DNA of 64,000 nucleotides from NCBI RefSeq assembly GCF_003002955.1, contig NZ_PVTJ01000004.1, forward strand, positions 310,001 through 374,000, in the 5' to 3' direction. The position numbers and the translations under genes are program-made. This DNA is from Glycomyces artemisiae. GTDB lineage: Bacteria; Actinomycetota; Actinomycetes; Mycobacteriales; Micromonosporaceae. This document shows, in pieces, positions 25,212 to 34,032 of this stretch. A model generated the notes under the pieces. The model saw only the letters and a list, made by a program, of their open reading frames with translations, had not been told where the DNA came from and did no database searches. The number at the start of each line of letters is the position of its first letter. Within the stretch, counting starts at the first letter, position 1.

Positions 25212-27460
25212 CGCGGGTCCTGGGCGGCGAGCCGGTGCGTGAGCCCGGTGTGGCGCTTCCCGCTCCCGGCGGTGCGCACGGCGACCGCGAGGGCCTGCTT
25301 CGAGCCGACGAGGACGACGAGGCGTTTCGCGCGGGTGATGGCCGTGTACACGAGGTTGCGCTGGAGCATCGTCCAGGCGCTGGTGGTGACGGGCACGACG
25401 ACCGCGGGGTACTCCGAGCCCTGCGAGCGGTGGACGGTGAGCGCGTACGCGTGCTGGAGCTCGTCGAGCTCGGTGAACTCGTAGTCGACGTCCTCGTCCT
25501 CGTCGGTGCGGACAGTGAGGGTTTGAGCGACGGTGTCGATGCCCTGGACGATGCCGACGGTGCCGTTGAACACCCCGGCCTTCCCCTTCTGGTAGTCGTT
25601 GCGGATCTGCACGACCTTGTCGCCGGTGCGGAAGACGCGGCCGCCGTGGCGGCGTTCGGGCAGGCCGTCGCGGGCGGGCGTGAGGGCCTCCTGGAGGCGG
25701 GCGTTGAGGTTCCCGGCGCCGGGGCCGCCGCGGTGCATGGGGGTGAGGACCTGGACGTCGCGGACGGGGTGGAGTCCGAAGCGGGCGGGGATGCGGCGGG
25801 AGACGATCTCGACGACGCGGTCGGCGACCAGGTCGTTGTCGTCGCACGTGAACCAGAAGAAGTCGGGGTAGCCGTCGAGTTCGGGGAACTGGCCGCGGTT
25901 GACCTTGTGGGCGTTGGCGACCACGCCCGATTCGGCGGCCTGTCGGAAGATCCGGGTGAGGCGCACGCGGGGGATCGTGTCGGCGGCGAGGAGGTCGCGC
26001 AGGACCTCCCCGGCGCCGACGGACGGCAGCTGGTCGACGTCGCCGACGAGCAGCAGGTGCGCGCCGGGCGGGACGGCCTTGACGAGCTTGTTCGCGAGGA
26101 CCGTGTCGAGCATCGAGGACTCGTCGACGACGAGGAGGTCGACGTCGAGGGGGTTGTCGCGGTCGTAGGCGGCGTCGCCGCCGGGCCGCAGTTCGAGCAT
26201 CCGGTGCAGGGTGCGGGCCTCGAACCCGGTGAGCTCGGCGAGGCGCTTCGCGGCGCGGCCGGTGGGGGCCGCGAGCATCACCTTGGCGCCCTTGGCCCGG
26301 GCGAGGGCGACGATCGAGGAGACGGTGAACGACTTCCCGCAGCCGGGCCCGCCGGTGAGGACCGCGACCCGCTCGGTGAGCGCGAGGCGCACCGCCTCGG
26401 CCTGCTCGGGGGCGAGTTCGGCGTCGGTGCGGCGCCGCAGCCACGCGAACGCCTTGTCCCAGTCGACGCCGCCGAAGACGCCGAGCCGGTCCTCGCTGGT
26501 GCGCAGGAGCGCGAGGAGCCCCGCGGCGAGGCCGCGCTCGGCGTGGAAGAACGGCGCGAGGTACCGGGCGGGCACGGTGGCGTCGCCGACGGGCACGTCC
26601 TCGGCGATCACCCGCTCCCCCGCCTCCGCGAGCTCCGCGAGTGCGGCGGCGACGAGGCGCGCGGGGAGCGCGAGGAGCTCCGCGGTGTCGGCGACGAGGT
26701 TCGGGGCGGGCAGGAAGCAGTGGCCGCCGTCGGAGGCCTGCGACAGCGTGTACTGGAGGGCCGCTTTGATCCGCTCGGGGGAGTCCTCGGGGACGCCGAC
26801 GGCGCGGGCGATCGCGTCGGCGGTCTTGAACCCGATGCCCCACACCTCGTTCGCGAGCCGGTACGGCTCGTTCTTGACCACGCCGATCGACGCGTCCCCG
26901 TACTGCTTGTAGACGCGCACGGCGAGGGAGGTGGACACGTCGACCGACTGGAGGAACACCATGACCTCCTTGATGGCCCGCTGCTCCTCCCAGGCCGCGC
27001 CGATCGCCTTGGTGCGCTTGGGGCCCAGGCCCGGGACCTCGATGAGGCGGCCGGGGTCGGCGTCGATGACGTCGAGGGTCGCGGTCCCGAAGTGGGCGAC
27101 GATCTTCGCGGCGGTCTTGGGGCCGACGCCCTTGACGAGCCCGGACCCGAGGTACCGCTCGATGCCCTGGACGGTGGCGGGCAGCACGGTCCGGTAGGAC
27201 CAGACGTCGAACTGGCGGCCGTACTTGGGGTGGCTGGACCAGCGGCCGGTCAGCGACAGGGACTCGCCGACCTGCGCGCCCAGCAGCGGCCCCACCACCG
27301 TGACGAGGTCGGGGCCGCCGCGGGCGGGGCTGGCGCGCGCGATCGTGTAGCCGGTCTCCTCGTTCGCGTACGTGACGCGTTCGAGCACCGCCTCAAGGAC
27401 CGTGCCCGGCACGCCGTCGCTTCGAGGGGCGCCGCCGGGGCGCCGCTGCTCCTCCGCCAT
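25208..27460 (-). CDS. recD2: RecD2-type ATP-dependent DNA helicase
   Basis: 750-residue SF1B 5'-3' helicase of the stand-alone RecD2 class. An N-terminal OB-like domain and helix-hairpin-helix region (GSGLVKGVGPKTAAKIV, VPGLGPKRTKAI, VWGIGFKTADAI) precede the motor: Walker A GGPGCGKS near residue 370, TGRAAKRL, DESSMLD motif II, GDVDQLPSVG motif III, and the C-terminal motif VHRSQGSEYPAVVVPV. RecD2 acts in DNA repair and replication-stress tolerance without RecBC. Length and domain order are complete. ATG 27460 has no ribosome-binding site but a TACCGT box 6 nt upstream. Confidence 0.96.
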   Translation of the reverse strand: MAEEQRRPGGAPRSDGVPGTVLEAVLERVTYANEETGYTIARASPARGGPDLVTVVGPLLGAQVGESLSLTGRWSSHPKYGRQFDVWSYRTVLPATVQGIERYLGSGLVKGVGPKTAAKIVAHFGTATLDVIDADPGRLIEVPGLGPKRTKAIGAAWEEQRAIKEVMVFLQSVDVSTSLAVRVYKQYGDASIGVVKNEPYRLANEVWGIGFKTADAIARAVGVPEDSPERIKAALQYTLSQASDGGHCFLPAPNLVADTAELLALPARLVAAALAELAEAGERVIAEDVPVGDATVPARYLAPFFHAERGLAAGLLALLRTSEDRLGVFGGVDWDKAFAWLRRRTDAELAPEQAEAVRLALTERVAVLTGGPGCGKSFTVSSIVALARAKGAKVMLAAPTGRAAKRLAELTGFEARTLHRMLELRPGGDAAYDRDNPLDVDLLVVDESSMLDTVLANKLVKAVPPGAHLLLVGDVDQLPSVGAGEVLRDLLAADTIPRVRLTRIFRQAAESGVVANAHKVNRGQFPELDGYPDFFWFTCDDNDLVADRVVEIVSRRIPARFGLHPVRDVQVLTPMHRGGPGAGNLNARLQEALTPARDGLPERRHGGRVFRTGDKVVQIRNDYQKGKAGVFNGTVGIVQGIDTVAQTLTVRTDEDEDVDYEFTELDELQHAYALTVHRSQGSEYPAVVVPVTTSAWTMLQRNLVYTAITRAKRLVVLVGSKQALAVAVRTAGSGKRHTGLTHRLAAQDPR

Positions 27461-27466
27461 GCCGCA

Positions 27467-27472
27467 ACGGTA
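27467..27472 (-). promoter_or_regulatory. -10 box of a leaderless gene
   Basis: TACCGT on the minus strand, 6 nt before ATG 27460. Confidence 0.5.
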
Positions 27473-27485
27473 GCGGCGGGGTCCG

Positions 27486-29018
27486 TCAGTCCCGTGCGGG
27501 CGCCGGGACCGTCCTGTTCGAAGGCTCGGCGGCGTCGGCGACCGCGTCGGAGGGCAGCATCCGCCAGTCGGGGCGCGAGAAGAACTCGCGGGTCTCCCGG
27601 TACACCAGCGGCGTCAGCATCATCAGGCCGATGAGGTTGGGCAGGGCCATGAGCCCGTTCGCGATGTCCGACAGGCCCCACAGCAGGTCGAGGCTGGTGA
27701 CCGCGCCGAGGTAGGACACGAGGACGTACACGATCCGGTAGGGCAGGATGAGCGCCCGGCCGGTGTACCGCTCCAGGCACTTCTCGCCGTAGTAGGACCA
27801 GCCGATGATCGTGGAGAACGCGAACGTCGCCAGGCCGACCGCGACGATGAACCCGCCGATCGCGCCGCCGGTCGTGCCGGGCCCGCCGAGGCCCTCCTCG
27901 AACGCGAGGCGCGTCAGCGCCGAGGAGGTCACGAGCTCCCCGTCGGCGTCGACGGTGCCGAGGACGCCGGTGACGACGATGACCAGGCCGGTCATGGTGA
28001 CGACGATGATCGTGTCGATGAACGTCTGCGTCATCGACACCATCGCCTGGCGCACGGGCTGGTCGGTCTTCGCGGCGGCCGCGGCGAACCCGCCCGTGCC
28101 CAGGCCCGACTCGTTCGAGAAGATGCCGCGCGCGAACCCGATCTGGATGGTCAGCATGATCGCCGAGCCGGTGAACCCGCCGACGGCCGCGCCGCCGGTG
28201 AACGCCTGCTCGAAGATGGTGGCGATGGCCGTGCCGAGGGCGTCCCAGTTGAACGCGAGGACCGCGAGCGCCCCGGCCACGTAGAACACGATCATGAACG
28301 GCACCAGGGCCGCGGCGACGTGCCCGATCCACTTGATGCCGCCGAGGATCGTCACGCCGACGAGCACGAAGATGACCAGGCCCGTCAGCTGCGGCGTCCA
28401 CCACGAGTCGGCGGGCAGCTGCGCGTCGAGGGCGCTGGTGACGTTCCCCGACTGGACGGCGTTGCCGATGCCGAAGGACGCGACGACGCCGAACAGCGCG
28501 AACAGGAACGCGAGGACCTTCCCGATGGGCCCGGGGATGCCGTCCGAGAGGTACCGCTGCGGGCCGCCGGACTGCTCGCCGTGCTTGTTGACGGTGCGGA
28601 ACTTGACGCCCAGGAGCGCCTCGGAGTACTTCGTGGCCATCCCCAGGAACCCGGTGACCCACATCCAGAACAGGGCGCCGGGCCCGCCGATCGCGATGGC
28701 CGCGCCGACGCCGCCGATGTTCCCGACGCCGACCGTGGCGGCGAGGGCCACCGACAGGGCCTGGTAGTGGCTCAGGTCCCCTTCGGAGCCGGCGTTCTCC
28801 TTGCGCTTGAACAGGGCGAGCCACAGGGCGTAGCCGAGGCGCCGGAACTGGACGCCCTTGAGCTGGATGGTGAAGATCAGGCCGACGCCGAACAGCGTGA
28901 AGACCAGCAGGGGCCCCCAGACCACGGCGCCGACGTCGGCGACCGCGTCGCCGTAGCGGGCGGTGAGTCCGTCGGACCAGGTCTGGACGGCGTCCGTCAC
29001 GGGATCGAGGAAGTCCAT
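27486..29018 (-). CDS. AGCS-family sodium/alanine (or glycine) symporter
   Basis: 510-residue transporter of the alanine-or-glycine:cation symporter family with ~10-11 membrane segments. Signatures are ALSVALAATVGVGNIGGVGAAIA, GPGALFWMWVTGFLGMATKYSE, FARGIFSNESGLGTGGFAAAAAKT and the late WSYYGEKCLERY. It imports a small neutral amino acid with Na+. AAAAGGAGC precedes ATG 29018. Just 25 nt separate its stop from recD2 downstream, so the two may be co-transcribed by chance proximity; the recD2 leaderless promoter argues for independent control. Confidence 0.95.
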   Translation of the reverse strand: MDFLDPVTDAVQTWSDGLTARYGDAVADVGAVVWGPLLVFTLFGVGLIFTIQLKGVQFRRLGYALWLALFKRKENAGSEGDLSHYQALSVALAATVGVGNIGGVGAAIAIGGPGALFWMWVTGFLGMATKYSEALLGVKFRTVNKHGEQSGGPQRYLSDGIPGPIGKVLAFLFALFGVVASFGIGNAVQSGNVTSALDAQLPADSWWTPQLTGLVIFVLVGVTILGGIKWIGHVAAALVPFMIVFYVAGALAVLAFNWDALGTAIATIFEQAFTGGAAVGGFTGSAIMLTIQIGFARGIFSNESGLGTGGFAAAAAKTDQPVRQAMVSMTQTFIDTIIVVTMTGLVIVVTGVLGTVDADGELVTSSALTRLAFEEGLGGPGTTGGAIGGFIVAVGLATFAFSTIIGWSYYGEKCLERYTGRALILPYRIVYVLVSYLGAVTSLDLLWGLSDIANGLMALPNLIGLMMLTPLVYRETREFFSRPDWRMLPSDAVADAAEPSNRTVPAPARD

Positions 29019-29113
29019 TGAGTCGTATAGCTCCTTTTCGCGGGGGTTACGTGCGGTACGCCGGGGTTGTACCGCGCCCGGAGAGCATATAGGGGATTGT
29101 CGGTGCCGCCCGC

Positions 29114-29119
29114 TACGGT
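29114..29119 (+). promoter_or_regulatory. -10 box of a leaderless gene
   Basis: TACGGT, 6 nt before ATG 29126. Confidence 0.5.
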
Positions 29120-29125
29120 GTTCGC

Positions 29126-29803
29126 ATGAGCGAGCGATGGTTTGAGGGGCCCCTGCTGGGGTTCGACACCGAGACGACGGGCGTCAGCGTCGAGCAGGAC
29201 CGGATCGTCCAGGCCGCCCTGGTCACCGGGACCGGGAGCACCACGTGGCTGATCGACCCCGGCGTCCCGATCCCCCCGGGCGCCACCCGCGTCCACGGCA
29301 TCACCGACGAGCAGGTCCGCGCGGCGGGCCGGCCCCCGGCCGAGGCCCTCGCCGAAGTCGCCGCCGCGCTGCGCGCCGCGGCCGACACCGGGACGCCCGT
29401 CGTGGCGTTCCGCGCCGGGTTCGACTGCACGCTCCTGTCGTACGAGCTGGAGCGCCACGGCCTCGACCAGCCCGCCTGGGAGCGCCTCGCCGTCATCGAC
29501 CCGTCGGTGCTCGACAAGCGCGTCGACAAGTACCGGCGCGGCAAGCGCACTCTCGGGGCGACGGCCCTCCAGTACGGGGTCGTCCACGACGGCGCCCACT
29601 CCGCGGCCGGGGACGCGGAGGCGACGGTGGCGCTCGCCCGCGCGATCGGCGCGCTCTACCCGGAGGTCGGCGACCTCACCCCGCAGGACCTCCACGCCTC
29701 GCAGGTCCGCTGGCACGCCGAGGACGCCGCGAGCCTGGAGGCGTACTTCAAGCGCAAGGGGCGGGAGGAGGCGGTGGACCGGCGCTGGCCGCTCCAGCGG
29801 TGA
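29126..29803 (+). CDS. DnaQ-like 3'-5' exonuclease (DEDDh)
   Basis: 225-residue single-domain exonuclease. Exo I motif GFDTETTGVS (residues 12-21), Exo II AFRAGFDCTLLSYEL and Exo III HSAAGDAEATVAL carry the four acidic residues and the catalytic His of the DEDDh class. It should degrade or proofread single-stranded DNA or RNA ends with two metal ions; it is not fused to a polymerase or GIY-YIG domain. The final 30 residues are Lys/Arg-rich. The start is leaderless. Confidence 0.92.
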   Translation: MSERWFEGPLLGFDTETTGVSVEQDRIVQAALVTGTGSTTWLIDPGVPIPPGATRVHGITDEQVRAAGRPPAEALAEVAAALRAAADTGTPVVAFRAGFDCTLLSYELERHGLDQPAWERLAVIDPSVLDKRVDKYRRGKRTLGATALQYGVVHDGAHSAAGDAEATVALARAIGALYPEVGDLTPQDLHASQVRWHAEDAASLEAYFKRKGREEAVDRRWPLQR

Positions 29804-29810
29804 CGCGGAC

Positions 29811-29838
29811 GGGGCCCGGTCCTCGCGGACCGGGCCCC
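29811..29838. terminator. Bidirectional terminator
   Basis: Perfect 12-bp stem GGGGCCCGGTCC with a TCGC loop between convergent genes. Confidence 0.85.
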
Positions 29839-29866
29839 GGAAACGAAGCTGCTGTGCGCCTGGGCC

Positions 29867-30562
29867 TCAGTGGCCTTCGGCTTCCTCGGCGGGCTCGTAG
29901 TACTCGCGCTCGTCGGGTTCGAGGGCCTGGCCGACGGGGAGCTGCGCGGCCACTTCCTGGCCGTTGGAGAACAGGAACACGACCTCGATCGTGTCGCCGG
30001 ACTTCAGCTCGGTCGCGAGGTCCTCGATGAGGAGGTAGTCGCCGCCCTCGACGCCCTCGTCGAGGCGCTCGTAGTCGCCGACGGCGATCGGGATGTCGAA
30101 GGTCGTCTCGCCCTCGAAGGGGTCCTCTTCAACAGCGGGGGCGGAGCTCTCCGCGCCCTCGGGGGACGACTCGCCCTCGGCGGGGCTGCTCGGCTCGTCG
30201 GACGCGGCGGCCTCTTCGGCCTCCTCGGCGGCCTGCGCGGCCGGGCTCACGAAGGTGACGGTGCCGGCCTCGGTCTCGACGCCGACGAGGCTGACCTCCT
30301 CCTCGCCCTCGTTGCCGATCCACACGCGCAGCGCGGCGGTGTCGCCCGCGGCGTAGCCCTCGGCGGAGTCGAACTCGACCTGGAGGTCGCGCAGCGCGAG
30401 GTCGCCCTCGTCGACGTTCACCCCGGCGATCGCGCTCACCTTCAGGTCGGTCTGGGTCTCCTGACCCGCGCCGCACGCCGACAGCGCCGCGGCCGCGGCG
30501 CCCGCGATCGCGATGGCGGCCGCGCGGCGGGCCGTGATCGCCGTCCTGATCCCCTTGGCCAC
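29867..30562 (-). CDS. LpqE-like lipoprotein
   Basis: 231-residue lipoprotein with a twin-positive N-terminus, hydrophobic core and lipobox LSAC (Cys30). A conserved beta-sandwich half follows: DLALRDLQVEFD, GDTAALRVWIGNEGEEEVSLVGVET. An Ala/Ser/Glu/Pro-rich linker of ~50 residues precedes a second half with YLLIEDLATELKSGDTIEVVFLF. The divergent position beside carD matches mycobacterial lpqE, a conserved actinobacterial arrangement, and the fold resembles PCu(A)C-type copper chaperones, although the metal-binding Met/His set is not evident. RBS is weak: GAGAGGACCAGCAGTGGCC before ATG. Confidence 0.8.
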   Translation of the reverse strand: MAKGIRTAITARRAAAIAIAGAAAAALSACGAGQETQTDLKVSAIAGVNVDEGDLALRDLQVEFDSAEGYAAGDTAALRVWIGNEGEEEVSLVGVETEAGTVTFVSPAAQAAEEAEEAAASDEPSSPAEGESSPEGAESSAPAVEEDPFEGETTFDIPIAVGDYERLDEGVEGGDYLLIEDLATELKSGDTIEVVFLFSNGQEVAAQLPVGQALEPDEREYYEPAEEAEGH

Positions 30563-30970
30563 TGCTGGTCCTCTCCGAGTTCCGACAGGAATGCTGACGA
30601 CAGCGTAGACGACTCGCTCTCACCTCTCGCCCGGGCCGGTGCGGCGGTGGAACGCACGTCTCACGCACCGTCCGGTCCCGTTGCGGCCCTGCGGCATCGG
30701 TGAGCGCCCGGCCCCGCCCGGCCCGTCCCGGACGGTTACGCTTCGTCCACTCCTGCGAACACCGGTCCGCACCGCGCACGCCCGGGGCGGCGCCGCGCAC
30801 GCCGGAGCGACCTGGGCCTCATTCGCCCCAACCGTCGGCCGCGCGAAAGCCCAAGGTGCCGTAGAGTAATCAGTCACATACCAATTGACCAGGGAATTCG
30901 TGGCGATCCGATGTCGGGAAAACCCCGACCGCCGTGTTAAGCTGGACACAGCGAAAGGGGTTTCGATCCT
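30563..30970. other. Gene-free divergent promoter region of the lpqE-like gene and carD
   Basis: 408 nt. The right half is AT-richer and contains TTGACC (30885-30890), a TTAAGCT word near 30937, and a small stem GTCGGG/CCCGAC (30913-30929), consistent with a carD promoter and 5' leader. The left half is ordinary GC-rich sequence with no supported gene. Confidence 0.55.
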
Positions 30971-31468
30971 ATGGGTTTTAGTGTCGGCGAGACCGTTGTC
31001 TACCCCCACCACGGGGCCGCACTCGTTGAAGCTGTAGAGACTCGCACCATCGGTGGTATCGAACAGGAATACCTCGTGCTGCGCGTCGAGCAGGGTGACC
31101 TCACGGTCAAGGTTCCAGCCAAGAACGTCGAGCTCGTCGGCGTCCGGGAAGTCGTCGGCGCGGAAGGCCTCGAAGAGGTCTTCGAGGTGCTGCGCGCCCC
31201 CCACACCGAGGAACCCACCAACTGGTCGCGGCGCTACAAGGCGAACGTCGAGAAGCTGGCCTCCGGTTCACCGCTGAAGATCGCCGAGGTCGTCCGCGAC
31301 CTGTGGCGGCGCGACCGCGAGCGCGGCCTCTCGGCCGGGGAGAAGCGGATGCTCTCCAAGGCGCGCGAGATCCTCACCGGCGAGATCGCCCTCGCCGAGG
31401 ACTGCGTCAAGGACGAGGCCGACAACATCCTCGACAAGGTCCTGCTCCAGGAGGCCCCGGTCAAGTAG
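30971..31468 (+). CDS. carD: CarD-family RNA polymerase-binding transcription regulator
   Basis: 165 residues. The N-terminal RNAP-interaction domain ([23 protein letters not shown], residues 1-60) is Tudor-like and contacts the beta subunit. The helical DNA-binding C-terminal half ([29 protein letters not shown]...) inserts next to the -10 element to stabilise open complexes, especially at rRNA promoters. Sequence and length match mycobacterial CarD. GAAAGGGG precedes ATG 30971. Next gene: ispF, 25 nt downstream, in one operon. Confidence 0.97.
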   Translation: MGFSVGETVVYPHHGAALVEAVETRTIGGIEQEYLVLRVEQGDLTVKVPAKNVELVGVREVVGAEGLEEVFEVLRAPHTEEPTNWSRRYKANVEKLASGSPLKIAEVVRDLWRRDRERGLSAGEKRMLSKAREILTGEIALAEDCVKDEADNILDKVLLQEAPVK

Positions 31469-31493
31469 GCCGGCACCGCCAGCAGACCGCACC

Positions 31494-31979
31494 GTGACCA
31501 GTCCCAATACGCCCTACGTCATCGGGCACGGCACCGACGTGCACCGGTTCGACCATGGCCAGCCCTGTCGCCTCGCCTGCCTCGAATGGCCCGGCGAGGC
31601 CGGGCTGGCCGGGCACTCCGACGGCGACGCCGCCGCCCACGCGGCCTGCGACGCGCTGCTCTCCGCCGCCGGACTCGGGGACCTCGGGTCCAACTACGGC
31701 ACCGACCGCCCCGAATGGGCCGGCGCCTCGGGCGCCGCGCTCCTCGCCGAGACCGCCCGCCGCGTCCGCGACGCCGGATGGGCCATCGGCAACGTCTCCG
31801 TCCAGGTCGTGGGCAACCGCCCCCGCATCGGGTCCCGCCGCGCCGAGGCCGAGGCCGCCATGGCCGCCGCCGTCGGCGCCCCCGTCAGGCTCTCCGCGAC
31901 CACCACCGACGGCCTGGGCTTCACCGGACGCGGCGAGGGCGTCGCGGCGACCGCGGTAGCGTTGCTGTACCAGCCCTGA
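31494..31979 (+). CDS. ispF: 2-C-methyl-D-erythritol 2,4-cyclodiphosphate synthase
   Basis: 161-residue MEP-pathway enzyme converting CDP-ME 2-phosphate to the cyclodiphosphate. Zinc ligands are in GTDVHRF and [19 protein letters not shown]; the C-terminal [23 protein letters not shown] is characteristic. GTG 31494 is the start. In mycobacteria and many actinomycetes ispD sits between carD and ispF; it is absent here, so IspD must be encoded elsewhere. The TPR-protein gene follows after 21 nt and may be in the same transcript. Confidence 0.96.
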   Translation: MTSPNTPYVIGHGTDVHRFDHGQPCRLACLEWPGEAGLAGHSDGDAAAHAACDALLSAAGLGDLGSNYGTDRPEWAGASGAALLAETARRVRDAGWAIGNVSVQVVGNRPRIGSRRAEAEAAMAAAVGAPVRLSATTTDGLGFTGRGEGVAATAVALLYQP

Positions 31980-32000
31980 GACCTGTCCGGGAGTAGACCC

Positions 32001-32825
32001 ATGGACGCAGACCCCAAGCGCACGGTCGCCGAGCACCTCCAGAGCGCCGAGCTGCTCTATGAGCTCGGCCAGGTGCCCGACGCGCGCGCCGAAGCGGACG
32101 CGGCCCTGCGCCTCGACCCCCTCAGCCCGGACGCGAACGCCATGGCCGCCGCGTGCGCCCTCGCCGACAACGACCCCGACGAGGCCCTGGTCTACGCGGG
32201 CGCCGCGCTCGCCCAGATCCCGGGCCACCGCCGCGCCATGATCACCCGCGGGTACGCGCTCGCCGACGCGGGCCGCAAGGACGAGGCCATGCAGGCCGCC
32301 GCGTCGCTCCTCGACCTGGACCGCACCTCCTGGCTCCACCACGTCCACTACGCGCTCATCACCCGCCGCGCCGGCGCGGCCCAGCCCGCGCTCGACGCGG
32401 CGTGGAACGCCGTCAACATCGCCCCGGACCAGCCGCGCACCCACCGGGTCCTCGCCGCCATCGCCGAGGACCTCGGCATGGACGACCTCGCGAAGCGCTC
32501 CCGCCGGGCCGCCGCCGAACTCGACCCGGGCCTGGCCGTCGAGGACAACGTCCACGTCATGCCGCCCGAGGCCCGCCGCGTGCGCCGCCGCTGGGTCGAC
32601 GCCGACCCCGCCGACCCGGCCTGGCGCAGCAAGCTCTACGGCCCCGGCCTGTTCCGCGGCGCCCTCGGCCGCTCCGTGCTCCTCGGGATCGCCGTGGTCT
32701 TCGCCGTCCCCGCGCTCCTCGGCTCCGACATGGACTCGGGGGTGCGCCTGGTCTTCGCGGCCGTCGCCGTCGCCGCGTGGGTGGGCTGGTTCACAGTTCT
32801 GCGCCGCCACCGCCGTCCCGAGTGA
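32001..32825 (+). CDS. TPR-repeat membrane protein
   Basis: 274 residues. Residues about 8-180 form TPR-like helix pairs rich in Ala/Leu (LLYELGQVPDARAEADAALRLDP, ANAMAAACALADNDPDEALVYAG, ALDAAWNAVNIAPDQ). Two membrane segments lie near the C-terminus (SVLLGIAVVFAVPALLG and LVFAAVAVAAWVGWFTVL), and the protein ends RRHRRPE. The TPR part is therefore cytoplasmic and membrane-tethered, presumably a scaffold. Its position behind ispF suggests co-expression only; no function is assigned. Confidence 0.85.
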   Translation: MDADPKRTVAEHLQSAELLYELGQVPDARAEADAALRLDPLSPDANAMAAACALADNDPDEALVYAGAALAQIPGHRRAMITRGYALADAGRKDEAMQAAASLLDLDRTSWLHHVHYALITRRAGAAQPALDAAWNAVNIAPDQPRTHRVLAAIAEDLGMDDLAKRSRRAAAELDPGLAVEDNVHVMPPEARRVRRRWVDADPADPAWRSKLYGPGLFRGALGRSVLLGIAVVFAVPALLGSDMDSGVRLVFAAVAVAAWVGWFTVLRRHRRPE

Positions 32826-32882
32826 CCTCGGGGCGTCCGCGCTCGTTAGTCCTTCACCACCGATCCGATGGAGGACGAGCAA

Positions 32883-33977
32883 GTGACGACGTGCTGGGTT
32901 CCCGGGGCCGACGAGAGTCCCTACAACATCCACAATCTGCCGTTCGGGGTCTTCTCGACCGCCGACGAGACCCTGCCGCGCATCGGCGTGCGCATCGGCG
33001 ACCACATCCTCGACATGCACAAGGCGGTCCTGTCGGGCGACTGCCAGACCTGCGCGGCCTGCACCGCCCTGCGCGACCCGGCGCTGAACCGGCTCCTGTC
33101 GCTCGGGAAGGCCGCCTGGAAGCAGGTCCGGGCCCAGGTCCAGGAGGCCCTGACCGAGCCGAGCCTCCAGGACGTGGCCTCGAACTGGCTGACCCCGATC
33201 GGCGAGGCGGTCATGCACGCCCCGCTCCTGGTCACCGACTACGTCGACTTCACCATGCGCGCCAAGGACTCCGACCGGGTCTACCCGCGCGCCTCCAACG
33301 GCCGGCCGTCGACGCTCATCCCCTCCGGGCTGGACCTCGTGCGGCCCGCCGGGCACCGCCTCGGCGAGGACGGCCAGGCCGTGTTCGGCCCCACCCGCGC
33401 GCTCGACATCGAGGCCGAGGTCGGGTTCATCATCGGCGGCGAGTCCGAGCTGGGCCGCCCGGTGTCCCCCGACGAGTTCGAGGACTACGTGTTCGGCGCG
33501 GTCCTGCTCAACGACTGGACCGCCCGCGACTTCCAGGAGCTGGAGACCGACGGCCTCGGCCCCGTCGCCTCCAAGTCCTTCGCGACGTCGATGAGCGCCT
33601 GGATCACGCCCATCGAGGCGCTGAGCGCCGCGCGCACCGCCGCGCCGCAGCCCGCGCCCGACATGGCCTCCTACCTGAAGGAGTCCGACCGGTACGGCTT
33701 CGACCTGCACCTCGACATCCACGTCAACGGCGTGGCTGTTGCGGGCGCGGACTTCGCGGAGGCCTGCTGGACGCCCGCGCAGCAGCTCGCGCAGCTCACC
33801 GCCGGCGGCGCGGTCCTGCGGCCGGGCCTCATGTACGGCTCCGGCGAGGCCGTCACCGGCCAGTGGCGCCTGGAGAACGGCGACGTCGTCAAGGTCACCG
33901 CCTCCGCGCCCGGCCCGCGCGGCACCACGATCGCCCTCGGCGAGGTCGAGACCCGCGTGCTCCCGTCCATCACCTGA
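32883..33977 (+). CDS. Fumarylacetoacetase-like protein lacking the catalytic His
   Basis: 364 residues from GTG 32883, which is preceded by GGAGGAC; an in-frame ATG at 32868 has no such site. The whole fumarylacetoacetate hydrolase (FAH) frame is recognisable: metal Asp in DYVDF (Asp122), Glu177 and Glu179 in LDIEAEVGF, Asp211 in NDWTARD, Lys231 in ASKSFATS, and LRPGLMYGSGEAV. However, the family SSRQHATN segment with the catalytic His reads RAKDSDRV, and the following NWLHLPVGYHG loop is missing. Metal binding is probably retained but normal hydrolysis is doubtful. No tyrosine-catabolism genes are nearby. It may be a related C-C hydrolase, decarboxylase or non-enzyme. Confidence 0.85.
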   Translation: MTTCWVPGADESPYNIHNLPFGVFSTADETLPRIGVRIGDHILDMHKAVLSGDCQTCAACTALRDPALNRLLSLGKAAWKQVRAQVQEALTEPSLQDVASNWLTPIGEAVMHAPLLVTDYVDFTMRAKDSDRVYPRASNGRPSTLIPSGLDLVRPAGHRLGEDGQAVFGPTRALDIEAEVGFIIGGESELGRPVSPDEFEDYVFGAVLLNDWTARDFQELETDGLGPVASKSFATSMSAWITPIEALSAARTAAPQPAPDMASYLKESDRYGFDLHLDIHVNGVAVAGADFAEACWTPAQQLAQLTAGGAVLRPGLMYGSGEAVTGQWRLENGDVVKVTASAPGPRGTTIALGEVETRVLPSIT

Positions 33978-33987
33978 TGAACGAAGA

Positions 33988-34018
33988 ACCGGTCGGTCCC
34001 TGCGCGGGACCGACCGGT
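33988..34018. terminator. Bidirectional terminator
   Basis: Perfect 13-bp stem ACCGGTCGGTCCC with a TGCGC loop between convergent genes. Confidence 0.85.
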
Positions 34019-34032
34019 ACGAGTCGATGTTC

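Noticed and set aside
25235-27634. 799-codon open frame on the plus strand
   Set aside because: Shadow of recD2; no family motif.
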